Numbered from the stretch's first letter, positions 7,414 through 15,880 are shown. The stretch is 16,381 bases of DNA from Faecalibacterium sp. (GCA_020025795.1 JAHHRK010000029.1:1-16381); one strand, 5' to 3'. Numbers and translations: made by a program. Notes: generated by a model not told the origin, from the letters alone.

Positions 7414-7944
7414 TTATGCTCTGCCGGCAATCATAGTATTCAGGGCACTTTGTGCCTGCATAACATCCGTCAAGTTTTGCAGCGAGCATATGCATCTATA
7501 CTGGTTACCGCCTTGACTCGTATAATAAGATTCTTCAAATAAAATAGTACCAGTACCGTTTTTATTCATGTGAATCTGCATCGGAGGCAACCTATCGGCA
7601 GTAAAAATCTCGATGTTCTCTCCCTCACGAATGAGCAAGCGGCGGTCAGTCACTGCGTAAAAAATCTTTCCTTTCAGCTTGGCATTCCTGATTGGTGCGC
7701 CAAAGACCACCGATAGCCCAATCAACACGAAGGGTATACCAAATAAAATCATAATGATTTGTCTGCTCATCACAGCTGCAATTTCCCAAAACAGAGAAAG
7801 CCCCATCCAGACAACAGAAAACAGTACCGGAACCCGCCCGTAGGCGTTCAGCTTTCCAGGGCCGGGTGCACCATGCCACAGCAAGCGCTCATCCGGCTCT
7901 AAATACGGTCTGAAAAAGTTGTAATTCTCATTGTACTCCGTCAA
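7414..7944 (-). CDS. Small membrane protein with PH-like domain, probable TTG start
   Basis: A 176-residue protein of unknown function. It opens with an acidic segment containing FFRPYLEPDERLLWHGAPGPG, a common beginning in clostridial proteins of this architecture. Two adjacent membrane segments (about 38-60 and 63-83) follow, then a soluble domain with KIFYAVTDRRLLI and IQIH-like strands that resembles bacterial PH-domain proteins. I start it at TTG 7944-7942, preceded by AGAAGGTG five bases upstream. The longer frame begins at another TTG (7965), which lies almost at the predicted transcription start and has no ribosome binding site. The gene is monocistronic, with its own promoter. Its base composition is more A/T-rich than pyk or ygiQ. 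It may be an envelope protein; I assign no activity. Confidence 0.7.
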   Translation of the reverse strand: MTEYNENYNFFRPYLEPDERLLWHGAPGPGKLNAYGRVPVLFSVVWMGLSLFWEIAAVMSRQIIMILFGIPFVLIGLSVVFGAPIRNAKLKGKIFYAVTDRRLLIREGENIEIFTADRLPPMQIHMNKNGTGTILFEESYYTSQGGNQYRCICSLQNLTDVMQAQSALNTMIAGRA

Positions 7945-7974
7945 GAAAACACCTTCTTCAATCAAATTATCTTA

Positions 7975-8002
7975 AGTATAGAATCTTTTTCATAGAAGTC
8001 AA
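7975..8002 (-). promoter_or_regulatory. Promoter of the small membrane protein gene
   Basis: Read on the minus strand: TTGACT (8002-7997), a 16-base spacer and TATACT (7980-7975). The predicted start is near 7968, which leaves about 24 bases to the TTG at 7944 and argues against the upstream TTG at 7965. Confidence 0.72.
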
Positions 8003-8040
8003 TCCGGTCATAACTTTTTAGGAAAATCATCTTACTAATA

Positions 8041-8080
8041 AAAAACGGAGCAGTCCCATCGTAGTGGCTGCTCCGTTTTT
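8041..8080. terminator. Terminator of the ftsK-ygiQ-MBL operon
   Basis: A perfect 13-base stem (AAAAACGGAGCAG, 8041-8053, with 8068-8080) and a 14-base loop, lying 51 bases past the stop at 8132 on the minus strand. The symmetry of A and T tracts would allow two-way use, but no plus-strand gene ends here. Confidence 0.9.
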
Positions 8081-8131
8081 GCATGATTGATTGCTTATGG
8101 GCCGTATAGTCATGTGTCTTTTGATTGGACG

Positions 8132-9124
8132 TTAGCTTCTGTTTTGGGTATGTACGGTCACCTCACCGGATTTGCTAACCGCAACAATTACATTGCCCTG
8201 CAAATCGGTACGATAAACGTCCGCTTTCACCAGTGCAAACATCTCCAATGCCTCATCGTGTGGATGATCGTACAGATTGTCCTCTCCACAGCTCACTACT
8301 ACTATTTTCGGCTGTACTGCCTGCAGCAGTCTTCGTGTATTGCTTGTGCTAGAGCCGTGATGTGCTGCTTTGAACAAAGTTGACTGCAGCGGCCAGTCGC
8401 TGTCCACTAGCTTTTCCTCCGCTTCCGCTTCGCCATCTCCTGTATCCAGAAAAGAAAATTCACCTATTTCAAACTGGGTACACAGCGAAAGATTGTTGTA
8501 ATCCACCGCTGCATTCGCTGTTCGCTTCGGCTGTGCAACGCCATCACTAATCAGTGTAATCACGCCATCTCCCAACTGGAACGTTGTTCCTTCCTGCGGC
8601 ACGGTCACTTGGACTCCCTTTTCGTCTGCTTCGTCCAATATTTTTTGATAGGTATATCCCGTTGGCCTTTTCAATTTTGAGAAATTGGGAATCCAAAGCT
8701 CGTCCACTTGAAGCGCTTCCATCACGCCATCCATTCCGCCAATGTGGTCGCCGTCCGGATGGGTCATAATCAGCAATTCCAGATGATCGATGTTCTTTTG
8801 TTCCAGGTACGCCAAAAGTCTTTCTTCGCTATCATTCGTTCCTGCATCGATCATAGCAAAATGTCCACTCTGCTCCAACAGAACCGCGTCCCCCTGCCCT
8901 ACATCGATAAAATGGATTTGGGTTTCGCCTACTTCCGGCGGAATGATTGGTGCTGCCGCTGCAATACCTGCCCGTGCATACAAGCTGTCCCAGGTTGGAA
9001 CAAAGCCTTTGCCGCCAAATGCAGAAACGATAAAACAAATTGTCAGACCAAACGCTATCAGCCAGCGCTTTATGCGTTGCGCCCTTTTTGCAGCAGTGCT
9101 TTTACCATGCATTTGTGCTTTCAT
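8132..9124 (-). CDS. ComEC/Rec2-related metallo-beta-lactamase-fold protein
   Basis: A 330-residue protein. One hydrophobic segment (about 21-39) follows a basic N-terminus and should be a signal anchor placing the catalytic domain outside the membrane. The metallo-beta-lactamase fold starts near residue 68 with IHFIDVGQGDA, then FAMIDAG, the metal-binding THPDGDHIGG (121-130), FLDTGD (226-230), KAAHHGSSTSNT (252-263) and YDHPHDE. This is the ComEC C-terminal hydrolase type. It lacks the multi-span competence channel of full ComEC, so it is a stand-alone relative, possibly an extracytoplasmic nuclease or phosphodiesterase; the substrate is unknown. ATG 9124 lies six bases after the ygiQ stop. 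The ribosome binding site is weak, suggesting coupling. It is the last gene of the ftsK operon. The fold is certain, the role is not. Confidence 0.85.
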   Translation of the reverse strand: MKAQMHGKSTAAKRAQRIKRWLIAFGLTICFIVSAFGGKGFVPTWDSLYARAGIAAAAPIIPPEVGETQIHFIDVGQGDAVLLEQSGHFAMIDAGTNDSEERLLAYLEQKNIDHLELLIMTHPDGDHIGGMDGVMEALQVDELWIPNFSKLKRPTGYTYQKILDEADEKGVQVTVPQEGTTFQLGDGVITLISDGVAQPKRTANAAVDYNNLSLCTQFEIGEFSFLDTGDGEAEAEEKLVDSDWPLQSTLFKAAHHGSSTSNTRRLLQAVQPKIVVVSCGEDNLYDHPHDEALEMFALVKADVYRTDLQGNVIVAVSKSGEVTVHTQNRS

Positions 9125-9130
9125 GAATGC

Positions 9131-11146
9131 TTAGCGTTTCTTCTTATTGGGGCGACTCTGTGCAGGTTTTGCAGGCTTTGTGCCCTTCCGGCCACCGCGC
9201 GGTGCAAAACGATCGTTTTCCTGAGTTGGCTTTCTGTTGCTGTGCGGCTTTGTACGCGGAGCAACCGTGTAGCGTCCATCCGGATGGATGGTGATTTCCG
9301 GGCTTTGCTCCTGCTGCTTTTTGCGCTGAATGGCACGGCGTGCCTCAGAAGGCACCAGCTTTGGGATCAGATCCTCACGGTGAGTCATCTTCAATGCCTG
9401 AACTACCTTCTGGGCGTTGCGCGGCTCATAGTACTGCAGCAATGCGCGCTGCAAAGCCTTACCTTCCGGCGACTTTTCTACAAATACCGGCTTGAGCGTA
9501 TAGGGGTCCAAACCAGTATAGTACATACAAGTGCTGACCGTACCGGGCGTAGGATAGAAGTCCTGCACCTGTTCCGGGCGCATATTGTTGTTGTAAAGAT
9601 ACTCTGCCAGATAGACGGCATCTTTCAGCGTACTGCCCGGATGGCTGGACATCAGGTAAGGCACCAGATACTGCTTTTTGCCGGCCTTTTTGCTCAATGC
9701 ATAGAAACGATCCTTAAACTTGTTGAACACCTCAATGGGCGGCTTACCCATGTAGGCCAGCGTATTGGGGGCGCAATGCTCCGGCGCAACCTTCAGCTGA
9801 CCGGAAACATGATGCTCCACCAGTTCCTTAAAGAACGTTTCATCCGGATCGGCAATCAGATAGTCAAAACGGATACCGCTTCGGATAAAGACCTTTTTCA
9901 CACCGGGCAGCTCCCGCAGGCGGCGCAGAATCTTCAGATAATCACTGTGGTCCACAATCAGATTCTTACAAGGGCGCGGTGCCAGGCAGTGTTTGCCGCC
10001 GGTACACATACCCTCTTTCATCTGCTGTGCACAGGAAGGGAAACGGAAGTTCGCCGTAGGGCCACCCACATCATGGATATAGCCCTTGAAGTCCGGCTCA
10101 TGGGTCATGCGGCGTGCTTCTTCCACGATGCTGTCTGCGCTGCGTGCCGTGACACGGCGGCCCTGATGCATCGTAATTGCACAGAAGTTGCAGCCGCCAT
10201 AGCAGCCGCGGTTCTGAATAATGGAGAACTGTACTTCCTCAATGGCAGGCACACCGCCCATGGGGATATACATCGGGTGGTAATGCCGGGTAAACGGCAG
10301 TGCGAACACCTTATCCAACTCTTTCCGGTTCAAAGGGCGGGCAGGAACGTTCTGAACCAGATATAACTCGCTCTGCTTTTGCACAATGGGCTGACCTGTA
10401 ACAACGTCCTGATTATCCATCTGAATCCGGCAGGCCTTCGCATATGCCACCTTATCGGTGCTGACCCTGTGGAAGCCTGCACACTCCACATAGCGTTCCG
10501 GCAGACGGTCAAAGGTCGTCATGTAGCAGGTACCCGGTACATCGGTAATGGTTTCCACCGGTTCACCTGCGGCCAGCCGCGCAGCGATCTGGTGCGTCTG
10601 GTGTTCGCTCATGCCAAAGCTCACCAAATCGGCACCGCAGCTCTCCATAATGCTGGGCAGCACCGTATCATCCCAGTAGTCATAGTGGGCAAAGCGGCGC
10701 AGAGAAGCCTCCAGACCGCCTAAAACGACAGGCACATCCGGATAAGCTTCTTTTGCCAGCTTGGTATATACAATTGCGCTGCGGTCCGGGCGCTTGCCAG
10801 CCACGCCGCCGGGCGAATACTCGTCAATTGCACGGCGTTTCTTGGCAACAGAATAGTGACTGACCATACTGTCCACGTTGCCGCCGCCGATCATGAAGCC
10901 ATACTTGGGTTTGCCGAATCGCTTAAAATCCTCGCAGTTATCAAAGCGCGGCTGCGCCAAAACGCCTACTCGGTAGCCATCGGCTTCCAGCAGACGGCTG
11001 ATAATTGCTGTACCAAAACTGGGGTGGTCCACATATGCGTCGCCGCCAACCACTACAAAGTCCAGCTCATCCCAGCCGCGTGCCTGCATATCCTCACGAT
11101 TCACAGGCAGGAATTCAGTATACAGTTCGGTTGTTTCTTCGCTCAT
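9131..11146 (-). CDS. YgiQ-family (UPF0313) radical SAM protein
   Basis: A 671-residue protein of the large YgiQ/UPF0313 family. The N-terminal third has an alpha/beta region with FVVVGGDAYVDHPSFG and later VVLGGLEASLRR, as in relatives with a cobalamin-binding-like fold. The radical SAM domain carries NRGCYGGCNFCAI with the C-x3-C-x2-C iron-sulfur ligands at C315, C319 and C322. The last 40 residues are Lys/Arg/Pro-rich and look disordered. The reaction catalysed by the family has not been defined to my knowledge. I chose ATG 11146-11144, which follows an AAAGAGG site; a TTG seven codons upstream overlaps the ftsK stop and is less likely. The gap to ftsK is 17 bases and to the next gene six, so it is the middle gene of an operon. 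Confidence 0.9.
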   Translation of the reverse strand: MSEETTELYTEFLPVNREDMQARGWDELDFVVVGGDAYVDHPSFGTAIISRLLEADGYRVGVLAQPRFDNCEDFKRFGKPKYGFMIGGGNVDSMVSHYSVAKKRRAIDEYSPGGVAGKRPDRSAIVYTKLAKEAYPDVPVVLGGLEASLRRFAHYDYWDDTVLPSIMESCGADLVSFGMSEHQTHQIAARLAAGEPVETITDVPGTCYMTTFDRLPERYVECAGFHRVSTDKVAYAKACRIQMDNQDVVTGQPIVQKQSELYLVQNVPARPLNRKELDKVFALPFTRHYHPMYIPMGGVPAIEEVQFSIIQNRGCYGGCNFCAITMHQGRRVTARSADSIVEEARRMTHEPDFKGYIHDVGGPTANFRFPSCAQQMKEGMCTGGKHCLAPRPCKNLIVDHSDYLKILRRLRELPGVKKVFIRSGIRFDYLIADPDETFFKELVEHHVSGQLKVAPEHCAPNTLAYMGKPPIEVFNKFKDRFYALSKKAGKKQYLVPYLMSSHPGSTLKDAVYLAEYLYNNNMRPEQVQDFYPTPGTVSTCMYYTGLDPYTLKPVFVEKSPEGKALQRALLQYYEPRNAQKVVQALKMTHREDLIPKLVPSEARRAIQRKKQQEQSPEITIHPDGRYTVAPRTKPHSNRKPTQENDRFAPRGGRKGTKPAKPAQSRPNKKKR

Positions 11147-11163
11147 ACGTCCTCTTTCCGTTA

Positions 11164-14082
11164 TCAAATCTCATCTGGGACAGGCTCGTCCCGGTTTAAC
11201 TTCATTTCCAGCCACTGCTGACGCGAAATCAGCACGGCACGGGGCTTTGCGCCCTCCGAAGGACCAATCAGGCCCTTCTGTTCCATTTCATCCATAATGC
11301 GTGCAGCACGAGCATATCCCAGCTTGCAGCGGCGCTGCAAAAGGCTGGTAGATGCCTGGCCTGCGTCCATCACACATTCTACGCATTGATCGAACATGGG
11401 GTCCGTATCGTCGCCGCCGGATGCACCGCCGCTGGATTTTCCGTTTTCGACCGCAGCCTTTTCCATAGCCGCAATCATCGTTTCATCGTACTCAGCGCCA
11501 TGCTCTGCCTTAATAAAGTTCAGCGTGCGTGTGATTTCCGCGTCAGTCACATACGTGCCCTGCACACGGATGGGCTTGGATGCACCCACAGGCAAGAACA
11601 GCATATCGCCCATGCCCAACAGCTTTTCTGCACCTGCGCTGTCCAAAATGGTACGACTGTCCACCTGACTGGACACTGCAAATGCAATACGACTGGGAAT
11701 GTTTGCCTTAATCAGACCGGTAATAACATCTACGCTGGGTCGCTGCGTTGCAACAATCAGATGCATACCGGCAGCACGCGCCTTCTGTGCAATACGGCAG
11801 ATATAATCTTCCACTTCCTTGCCGGCAACCATCATCAAGTCAGCCAGCTCATCAATAATAATTGCAATGTAAGGCAGCTTTTCCATCGCAGGCGTTTCCG
11901 CCGCCAGTTTGTTGTAGGTCTTGATGTCACGCACATTGTTATCCGCAAACAAACGGTAACGGCGTTCCATTTCGCCTACTGCACTGCACAGTGCGCCGGC
12001 TGCCTTGCGCGGCTCGGTGACAACAGGCATCAGCAAATGCGGAATACCGTTATACTCTGCCAGCTCAACCACCTTGGGGTCAATCAGGATCAGCTTTAAA
12101 TCCTCCGGGCTGGAACGATAAATGAAGCTGATGATGATGCTGTTCACACATACGGATTTACCACTGCCCGTACTACCTGCAATCAGCAAGTGCGGCATTT
12201 TGCACAAATCGGCAACCTGAGCCACACCAGCAATGTCCTTGCCCAGTGCAATGGTCAAAGGCGATGCCATACGGGAATAATTCGAGCTTTCAAAGATACT
12301 GCGAATTGCCACGCTGGTGCTCTTGCGGTTCGGCACTTCGATGCCCACAGCAGGCTTGCCAGGGATTGGCGCTTCAATACGAACATCCGCCACCGCCAGA
12401 TTCAGTGCAATATCATCTGCCAAGCTGGTAATGCGGCTGATCTTCACGCCGGCTCTCGGCTGCAGTTCATACCGTGTAACGGAAGGGCCTCGGGAAATAT
12501 CCAGAATACGCGTTTTTACGCCGAAACTGTCCAGCGTTGCCACCAACTTTTCTGCATTGGCTTTCAGTTCTGCACGCGCATCTTCCGATTCTTCTTTCTG
12601 CGGATCAAACAAACTCAGCGGCGGATACTGATAGGCTGCCGGCTTTACCTGTTCAGGTGCAGGAGCAGCCGTGGCCGCAGCCTTTTCTGCAGCCGCAGGC
12701 TTGGCCATAGCGGCATCTGTCAAATGGTCGATGGCTGCGCTCTCGTATACCGGGGGCTGTGCTTCGATGGAAATCCATTCTCCGTTATCCATCTCATTCA
12801 GCGGTTCCGGTGCGATCCGTGCCGGGCCGGGGGCATCCGGTGTGTGCGGCATTACAACTGTCGCAGGCACGACCTGCGGTGCCTTTTGCGGTACACACTG
12901 CGAAACAGGTTCCGGTTTATCCGGTTGTTCCGGTGCCAAATAGCGCATCCCATCCGGCAGAATAAAGTCCGGCTCCTGCGGACCTTGTTTTGGCGTGATT
13001 GCATACGGCTCCGCATCACCTGTATCCTGTGCGCTCACACGATCCGACAGGTGATTGTCATTCCATGCAAACGCATCCTCAGACGCTTCATCCTCCGCAG
13101 ATTCCACGCTGTCTGGCTCCAATCCAGTATCAAAAGAATTTTGTTCCGCGTTACGCAGTGCCGTTTCCATTACACTGCGGCGATTGGAAATTGCGCGTGC
13201 CGTGTAGGCCGGTTCCGCTTGCGGCTGGGCATCGCTGTATTCTTCCGCTTCATACTCGTATTCATCGTGGCCGTGGAACAATCCGCTGAAAAATCCGCCG
13301 ATGTGCGCAAAGAATCCGTCCTCGTCGATTTCATCGTCCTGCGCATCCTGCATATCTTCCATTTCCATCTGGTGCGCCTGCTGCCGCTCCAAAAGTTCTT
13401 CACGGCGGCGGTTATAACCTGCCTTGGTTTCTGCAATTGCAGATTTCTGTCCGTCCAGAATCTGATTTCCATAGTAAGACACTGTGGACCAGATTTCCGC
13501 CGGAGAAATACCAAAAATCACCATCAGCGCGCAAACCGCTAACACGATCATGATAACGTTTGCCGCCGGGCGTCCGCACAGCCACAGCAACACCCAGCCA
13601 ACCGGAATACCGGCCACGCCTGTGCCGATCAGCTGCATCGTGCCGTCTTTGTAATAGGCAACCACAACCTGCCAGAAGCTCTCCAGCTCCTGCGTGTCCA
13701 AATTAGAGAACACCGCTGTCACGCCGGACAGCACAATCAGGCCAATCACCACTTTGGCTACTTCCAGCACCATAGATTTTCCTTGCGCCAGGCACACCGC
13801 CAAATAGATAAACAGTGCACCCAGTAAGTACATTCCAACGCCAAGAACACCAAACAATGCCGTACGCAGCATCAACCAAATAGATTGACCGGGCACAAAC
13901 AGCATAATGATCAAAAGTGCGCCAATACCAAACAGCACCAGGCTCTGCACCAAATCTTCCTGTTTTTGCTTTTTACTGCGCCGTTTCTTTCCAGTTTTTT
14001 TGCCTCTTGGCTTTGCCGCATGAGAGCCGCTCGTTTTTTTTGAGCTTGTTTTCCCTGCGGCGGTACGCTTCTTTTCCGCCAT
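11164..14082 (-). CDS. ftsK: DNA translocase FtsK/SpoIIIE
   Basis: A 972-residue septum-anchored motor that pumps chromosomal DNA through the closing septum; in spore formers the same family (SpoIIIE) fills the forespore. I start at ATG 14082-14080, behind GAGGAG at a spacing of seven; a GTG at 14133 would add 17 residues with no site. Domains: a very basic N-terminus (1-45), four to five membrane segments (about 45-190), an acidic and Pro/Ala-rich linker (about 200-485), then the motor with Walker A GSTGSGKS (636-643) and Walker B IIIDELAD (741-748). The gamma winged helix that reads orienting DNA motifs is at 894-953, containing LLQRRCKLGYARAARIMDEM. ygiQ follows after 17 bases. The symbol is a family name; ftsK and spoIIIE cannot be told apart here. 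Confidence 0.95.
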   Translation of the reverse strand: MAEKKRTAAGKTSSKKTSGSHAAKPRGKKTGKKRRSKKQKQEDLVQSLVLFGIGALLIIMLFVPGQSIWLMLRTALFGVLGVGMYLLGALFIYLAVCLAQGKSMVLEVAKVVIGLIVLSGVTAVFSNLDTQELESFWQVVVAYYKDGTMQLIGTGVAGIPVGWVLLWLCGRPAANVIMIVLAVCALMVIFGISPAEIWSTVSYYGNQILDGQKSAIAETKAGYNRRREELLERQQAHQMEMEDMQDAQDDEIDEDGFFAHIGGFFSGLFHGHDEYEYEAEEYSDAQPQAEPAYTARAISNRRSVMETALRNAEQNSFDTGLEPDSVESAEDEASEDAFAWNDNHLSDRVSAQDTGDAEPYAITPKQGPQEPDFILPDGMRYLAPEQPDKPEPVSQCVPQKAPQVVPATVVMPHTPDAPGPARIAPEPLNEMDNGEWISIEAQPPVYESAAIDHLTDAAMAKPAAAEKAAATAAPAPEQVKPAAYQYPPLSLFDPQKEESEDARAELKANAEKLVATLDSFGVKTRILDISRGPSVTRYELQPRAGVKISRITSLADDIALNLAVADVRIEAPIPGKPAVGIEVPNRKSTSVAIRSIFESSNYSRMASPLTIALGKDIAGVAQVADLCKMPHLLIAGSTGSGKSVCVNSIIISFIYRSSPEDLKLILIDPKVVELAEYNGIPHLLMPVVTEPRKAAGALCSAVGEMERRYRLFADNNVRDIKTYNKLAAETPAMEKLPYIAIIIDELADLMMVAGKEVEDYICRIAQKARAAGMHLIVATQRPSVDVITGLIKANIPSRIAFAVSSQVDSRTILDSAGAEKLLGMGDMLFLPVGASKPIRVQGTYVTDAEITRTLNFIKAEHGAEYDETMIAAMEKAAVENGKSSGGASGGDDTDPMFDQCVECVMDAGQASTSLLQRRCKLGYARAARIMDEMEQKGLIGPSEGAKPRAVLISRQQWLEMKLNRDEPVPDEI

Positions 14083-14178
14083 TCCTGCACTCCTCATTCT
14101 TCCAGATTGGCCGGGCAGGTTTCCCCCTTCCACAGCCTATATTTTGAAAAGGGGATACTCCCCTACTTTAACTGTATT

Positions 14179-14207
14179 ATTGTACCATACAAGCACCGAA
14201 TAGGCAA
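14179..14207 (-). promoter_or_regulatory. Promoter of the ftsK-ygiQ-MBL operon
   Basis: Read on the minus strand: TTGCCT (14207-14202), a 17-base spacer and TACAAT (14184-14179). The predicted start is near 14172, giving a leader of about 90 bases. The leader contains a small hairpin, GGGGA-GTA-TCCCC then TTTT (14163-14147), near its 5' end. Confidence 0.6.
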
Positions 14208-14240
14208 ACAAACCGCCCGTTTCTCCGCTTTTTCTCCAAC

Positions 14241-14265
14241 AAAAATACCGTGGCGAAAGCCACGG
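14241..14265 (-). terminator. Terminator after the ClpP-like gene
   Basis: On the minus strand CCGTGGC, the loop TTTC and GCCACGG (14265-14248) are followed by TATTTTT (14247-14241). It lies a few bases past the ClpP-like stop at 14274 and separates this gene from ftsK. Confidence 0.85.
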
Positions 14266-14273
14266 CATTTCGG

Positions 14274-14993
14274 TCAGCCATTTTCTTTTCTGTCCTGTTC
14301 ATCGATTGCATCATAAAGCCAGTTCAGTGCGCTGGAGATGCCGCCCAACTCATCGATCAAACCTTCCTCGACGGCACGCGGACCATCCAGCATGGTTCCC
14401 ACATCCATGACCAACTCGCCGGTATGCAGCAAAAGCTGGGTAAAGCGTCGGCGGGAAATGCGGGAATGACTCGTGATAAAGCCTGTAATGCGGTCCTGCA
14501 TTTCTTCAAAGCAGCGCATCGTCTGGGGCACTCCCAGCACCACTCCTGCATGGCGCACGGGGTGTACCGTCATCGTAGCGGTGGGAACAATAAAACTGCG
14601 CTGCGCCGATACCGCCAATGGAATACCGATGGAATGGCCGCCGCCAAGTACCAGCGTAGCCGTAGGCTTTGTCACGCCGGCAATCAGTTCTGCAATGGCA
14701 AGACCTGCTTCCACATCGCCGCCCACCGTATTGAGTACCACCAGAAGGCCTTCGATTTCCGGATCTTCCTGAACCGAAATGATTTGCGGAATCACATGCT
14801 CATACTGAGTAGTTTTCTGACCTTGCGGCGCAGCCACATGCCCTTCAATCTGGCCTACAACAGTCAGGCAGTAAATGGAATGGGGGCCTTTTGTGTGCAG
14901 CAGGCTGCCCATGTCCTCCACCATCTCTTTTTCAAACCGTTTTTCTTCCACTTTTTCCGATGTTTCTTCGGTCTGTTTTTCTTTGTGTTCCAT
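14274..14993 (-). CDS. ClpP-like serine protease, TepA/YmfB type
   Basis: A 239-residue protein of the ClpP/crotonase fold. After a charged, probably flexible N-terminus (1-30) it shows the oxyanion-loop stretch LNTVGGDVEAG (88-97), the nucleophile S121 in GGGHSIG and the catalytic H144 in TVHPVR; the acid is probably D197 or D203 before GLIDELGG. It lacks the processed N-terminus of housekeeping ClpP and matches the TepA (YmfB) subgroup, reported in Bacillus as a translocation-enhancing, signal-peptide-degrading protease. tepA also lies next to spoIIIE in Bacillus, which agrees with this neighbourhood. The start ATG has AGAAGGGGG upstream. A hairpin in the 5' leader (15015-15029, GGTGC-TTTTT-GCACC) is small and of unknown use. 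The gene has its own terminator and no clear promoter. Confidence 0.85.
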   Translation of the reverse strand: MEHKEKQTEETSEKVEEKRFEKEMVEDMGSLLHTKGPHSIYCLTVVGQIEGHVAAPQGQKTTQYEHVIPQIISVQEDPEIEGLLVVLNTVGGDVEAGLAIAELIAGVTKPTATLVLGGGHSIGIPLAVSAQRSFIVPTATMTVHPVRHAGVVLGVPQTMRCFEEMQDRITGFITSHSRISRRRFTQLLLHTGELVMDVGTMLDGPRAVEEGLIDELGGISSALNWLYDAIDEQDRKENG

Positions 14994-15142
14994 CTGGCTC
15001 CCCCTTCTTTTTGAGGTGCTTTTTGCACCCCGCTTTTTCCAGTATTTCCATCGTACGGACGTTTATCCATGTTGGCATAGCATATCACAAAATTTTCGCT
15101 TTTTCGGTGGCTATTTTCTCTTGATTTTGGCTCACTTTTTGT

Positions 15143-15170
15143 TTGACATTGTTCTGGAAACGTATATACT
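15143..15170 (+). promoter_or_regulatory. Promoter of the rex-tdk operon
   Basis: A perfect TTGACA (15143-15148), a 16-base spacer and TATACT (15165-15170). The predicted start is near 15177, giving a leader of about 38 bases. I see no TTGT/ACAA palindrome overlapping it, so autoregulation by Rex is not evident here. Confidence 0.78.
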
Positions 15171-15214
15171 AAATAATGAATGTTTATCATCTTTTCCAGA
15201 TGGAGGTCTGTTTT

Positions 15215-15865
15215 ATGAATAATGGCTCTAAAGTGTCGCTTCCTGTAATCAAGCGACTGCCCAAATATTATCGTTATCTGAACACCCTGCGTGAAAGCGG
15301 CGTAACCAGCATTTCTTCTCGTGAGCTTGCTGCACATCTGGGTGCAACCGCATCTCAGGTCCGCCAGGATTTCAACTGCTTTGGTGATGTAAACGGCCGC
15401 CAGGGCATCGGCTACAATGTGGACACCCTGCTGGCTATGCTGGAATCCCTGCTGTTCGGCGAAGGCGATCTGATTCCTGCTATCCTGCTTGGTTCCGGCC
15501 GCTTGGGCAAGGCTGTCAGCCGTTTTATCTCCCGCAACACCAACGGTTACAAGCTGACTGCTGTGTTCGACTCCAATCCTGACGAAGTCGGCAAGCACAT
15601 GGGCGATTCCGATGTGGAGATTCTGCACATTAACGAGCTGGAAGCTTTCTGTAAGGAGAATCATCCCCGCGTTGCTGTTTTGTGTGTTCCCCGTGAAAGC
15701 GCAAAGCAGCTGACGGAACAGCTGGTTGATCTGGGCATCGAAGGCTTCTGGAACTTTAGCCACTACGATATGTCGGTAGATTACCCTGACGTTGTAGTTG
15801 AAAACGTTCATCTGGGCGACAGCCTGATGAGCCTGGGCTATCGTCTCCGTAACGACAATTACTAA
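15215..15865 (+). CDS. rex: Redox-sensing transcriptional repressor Rex
   Basis: A 216-residue protein, normal Rex length. Rex is a dimer that binds operators when NADH is low and lets go when the NADH/NAD+ ratio rises, controlling fermentation and central metabolism genes. Seen: VIKRLPKYYRYL at the N-terminus and a winged helix with the recognition helix ASQVRQDFNCFG (46-57), then the GRQGIGYNV turn (61-69). The Rossmann domain has GSGRLG (93-98, here with Ser/Arg in place of the common GAGNLG) and D119 at the end of the second strand. The C-terminal swapped helix ends the protein. I chose ATG 15215 with GGAGGT upstream; the frame is open back to 15176 without a site. tdk follows after 15 bases. 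Confidence 0.95.
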   Translation: MNNGSKVSLPVIKRLPKYYRYLNTLRESGVTSISSRELAAHLGATASQVRQDFNCFGDVNGRQGIGYNVDTLLAMLESLLFGEGDLIPAILLGSGRLGKAVSRFISRNTNGYKLTAVFDSNPDEVGKHMGDSDVEILHINELEAFCKENHPRVAVLCVPRESAKQLTEQLVDLGIEGFWNFSHYDMSVDYPDVVVENVHLGDSLMSLGYRLRNDNY

Positions 15866-15880
15866 TTAAGGAGCTTTTCC

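Noticed and set aside
8708..10366. A 552-codon + strand frame over the radical SAM gene and its neighbour.
   Set aside because: It crosses two well-supported minus-strand genes, has no ribosome binding site and resembles no protein family; a shadow of codon bias. The long frames at 2470-3708 and 12190-13542 are rejected for the same reason.
15121..15176. TTGTTTG and TTGTTCT near the rex promoter as a Rex autoregulatory site.
   Set aside because: No matching ACAA half-site at the required distance, so the 18-base palindrome is absent.
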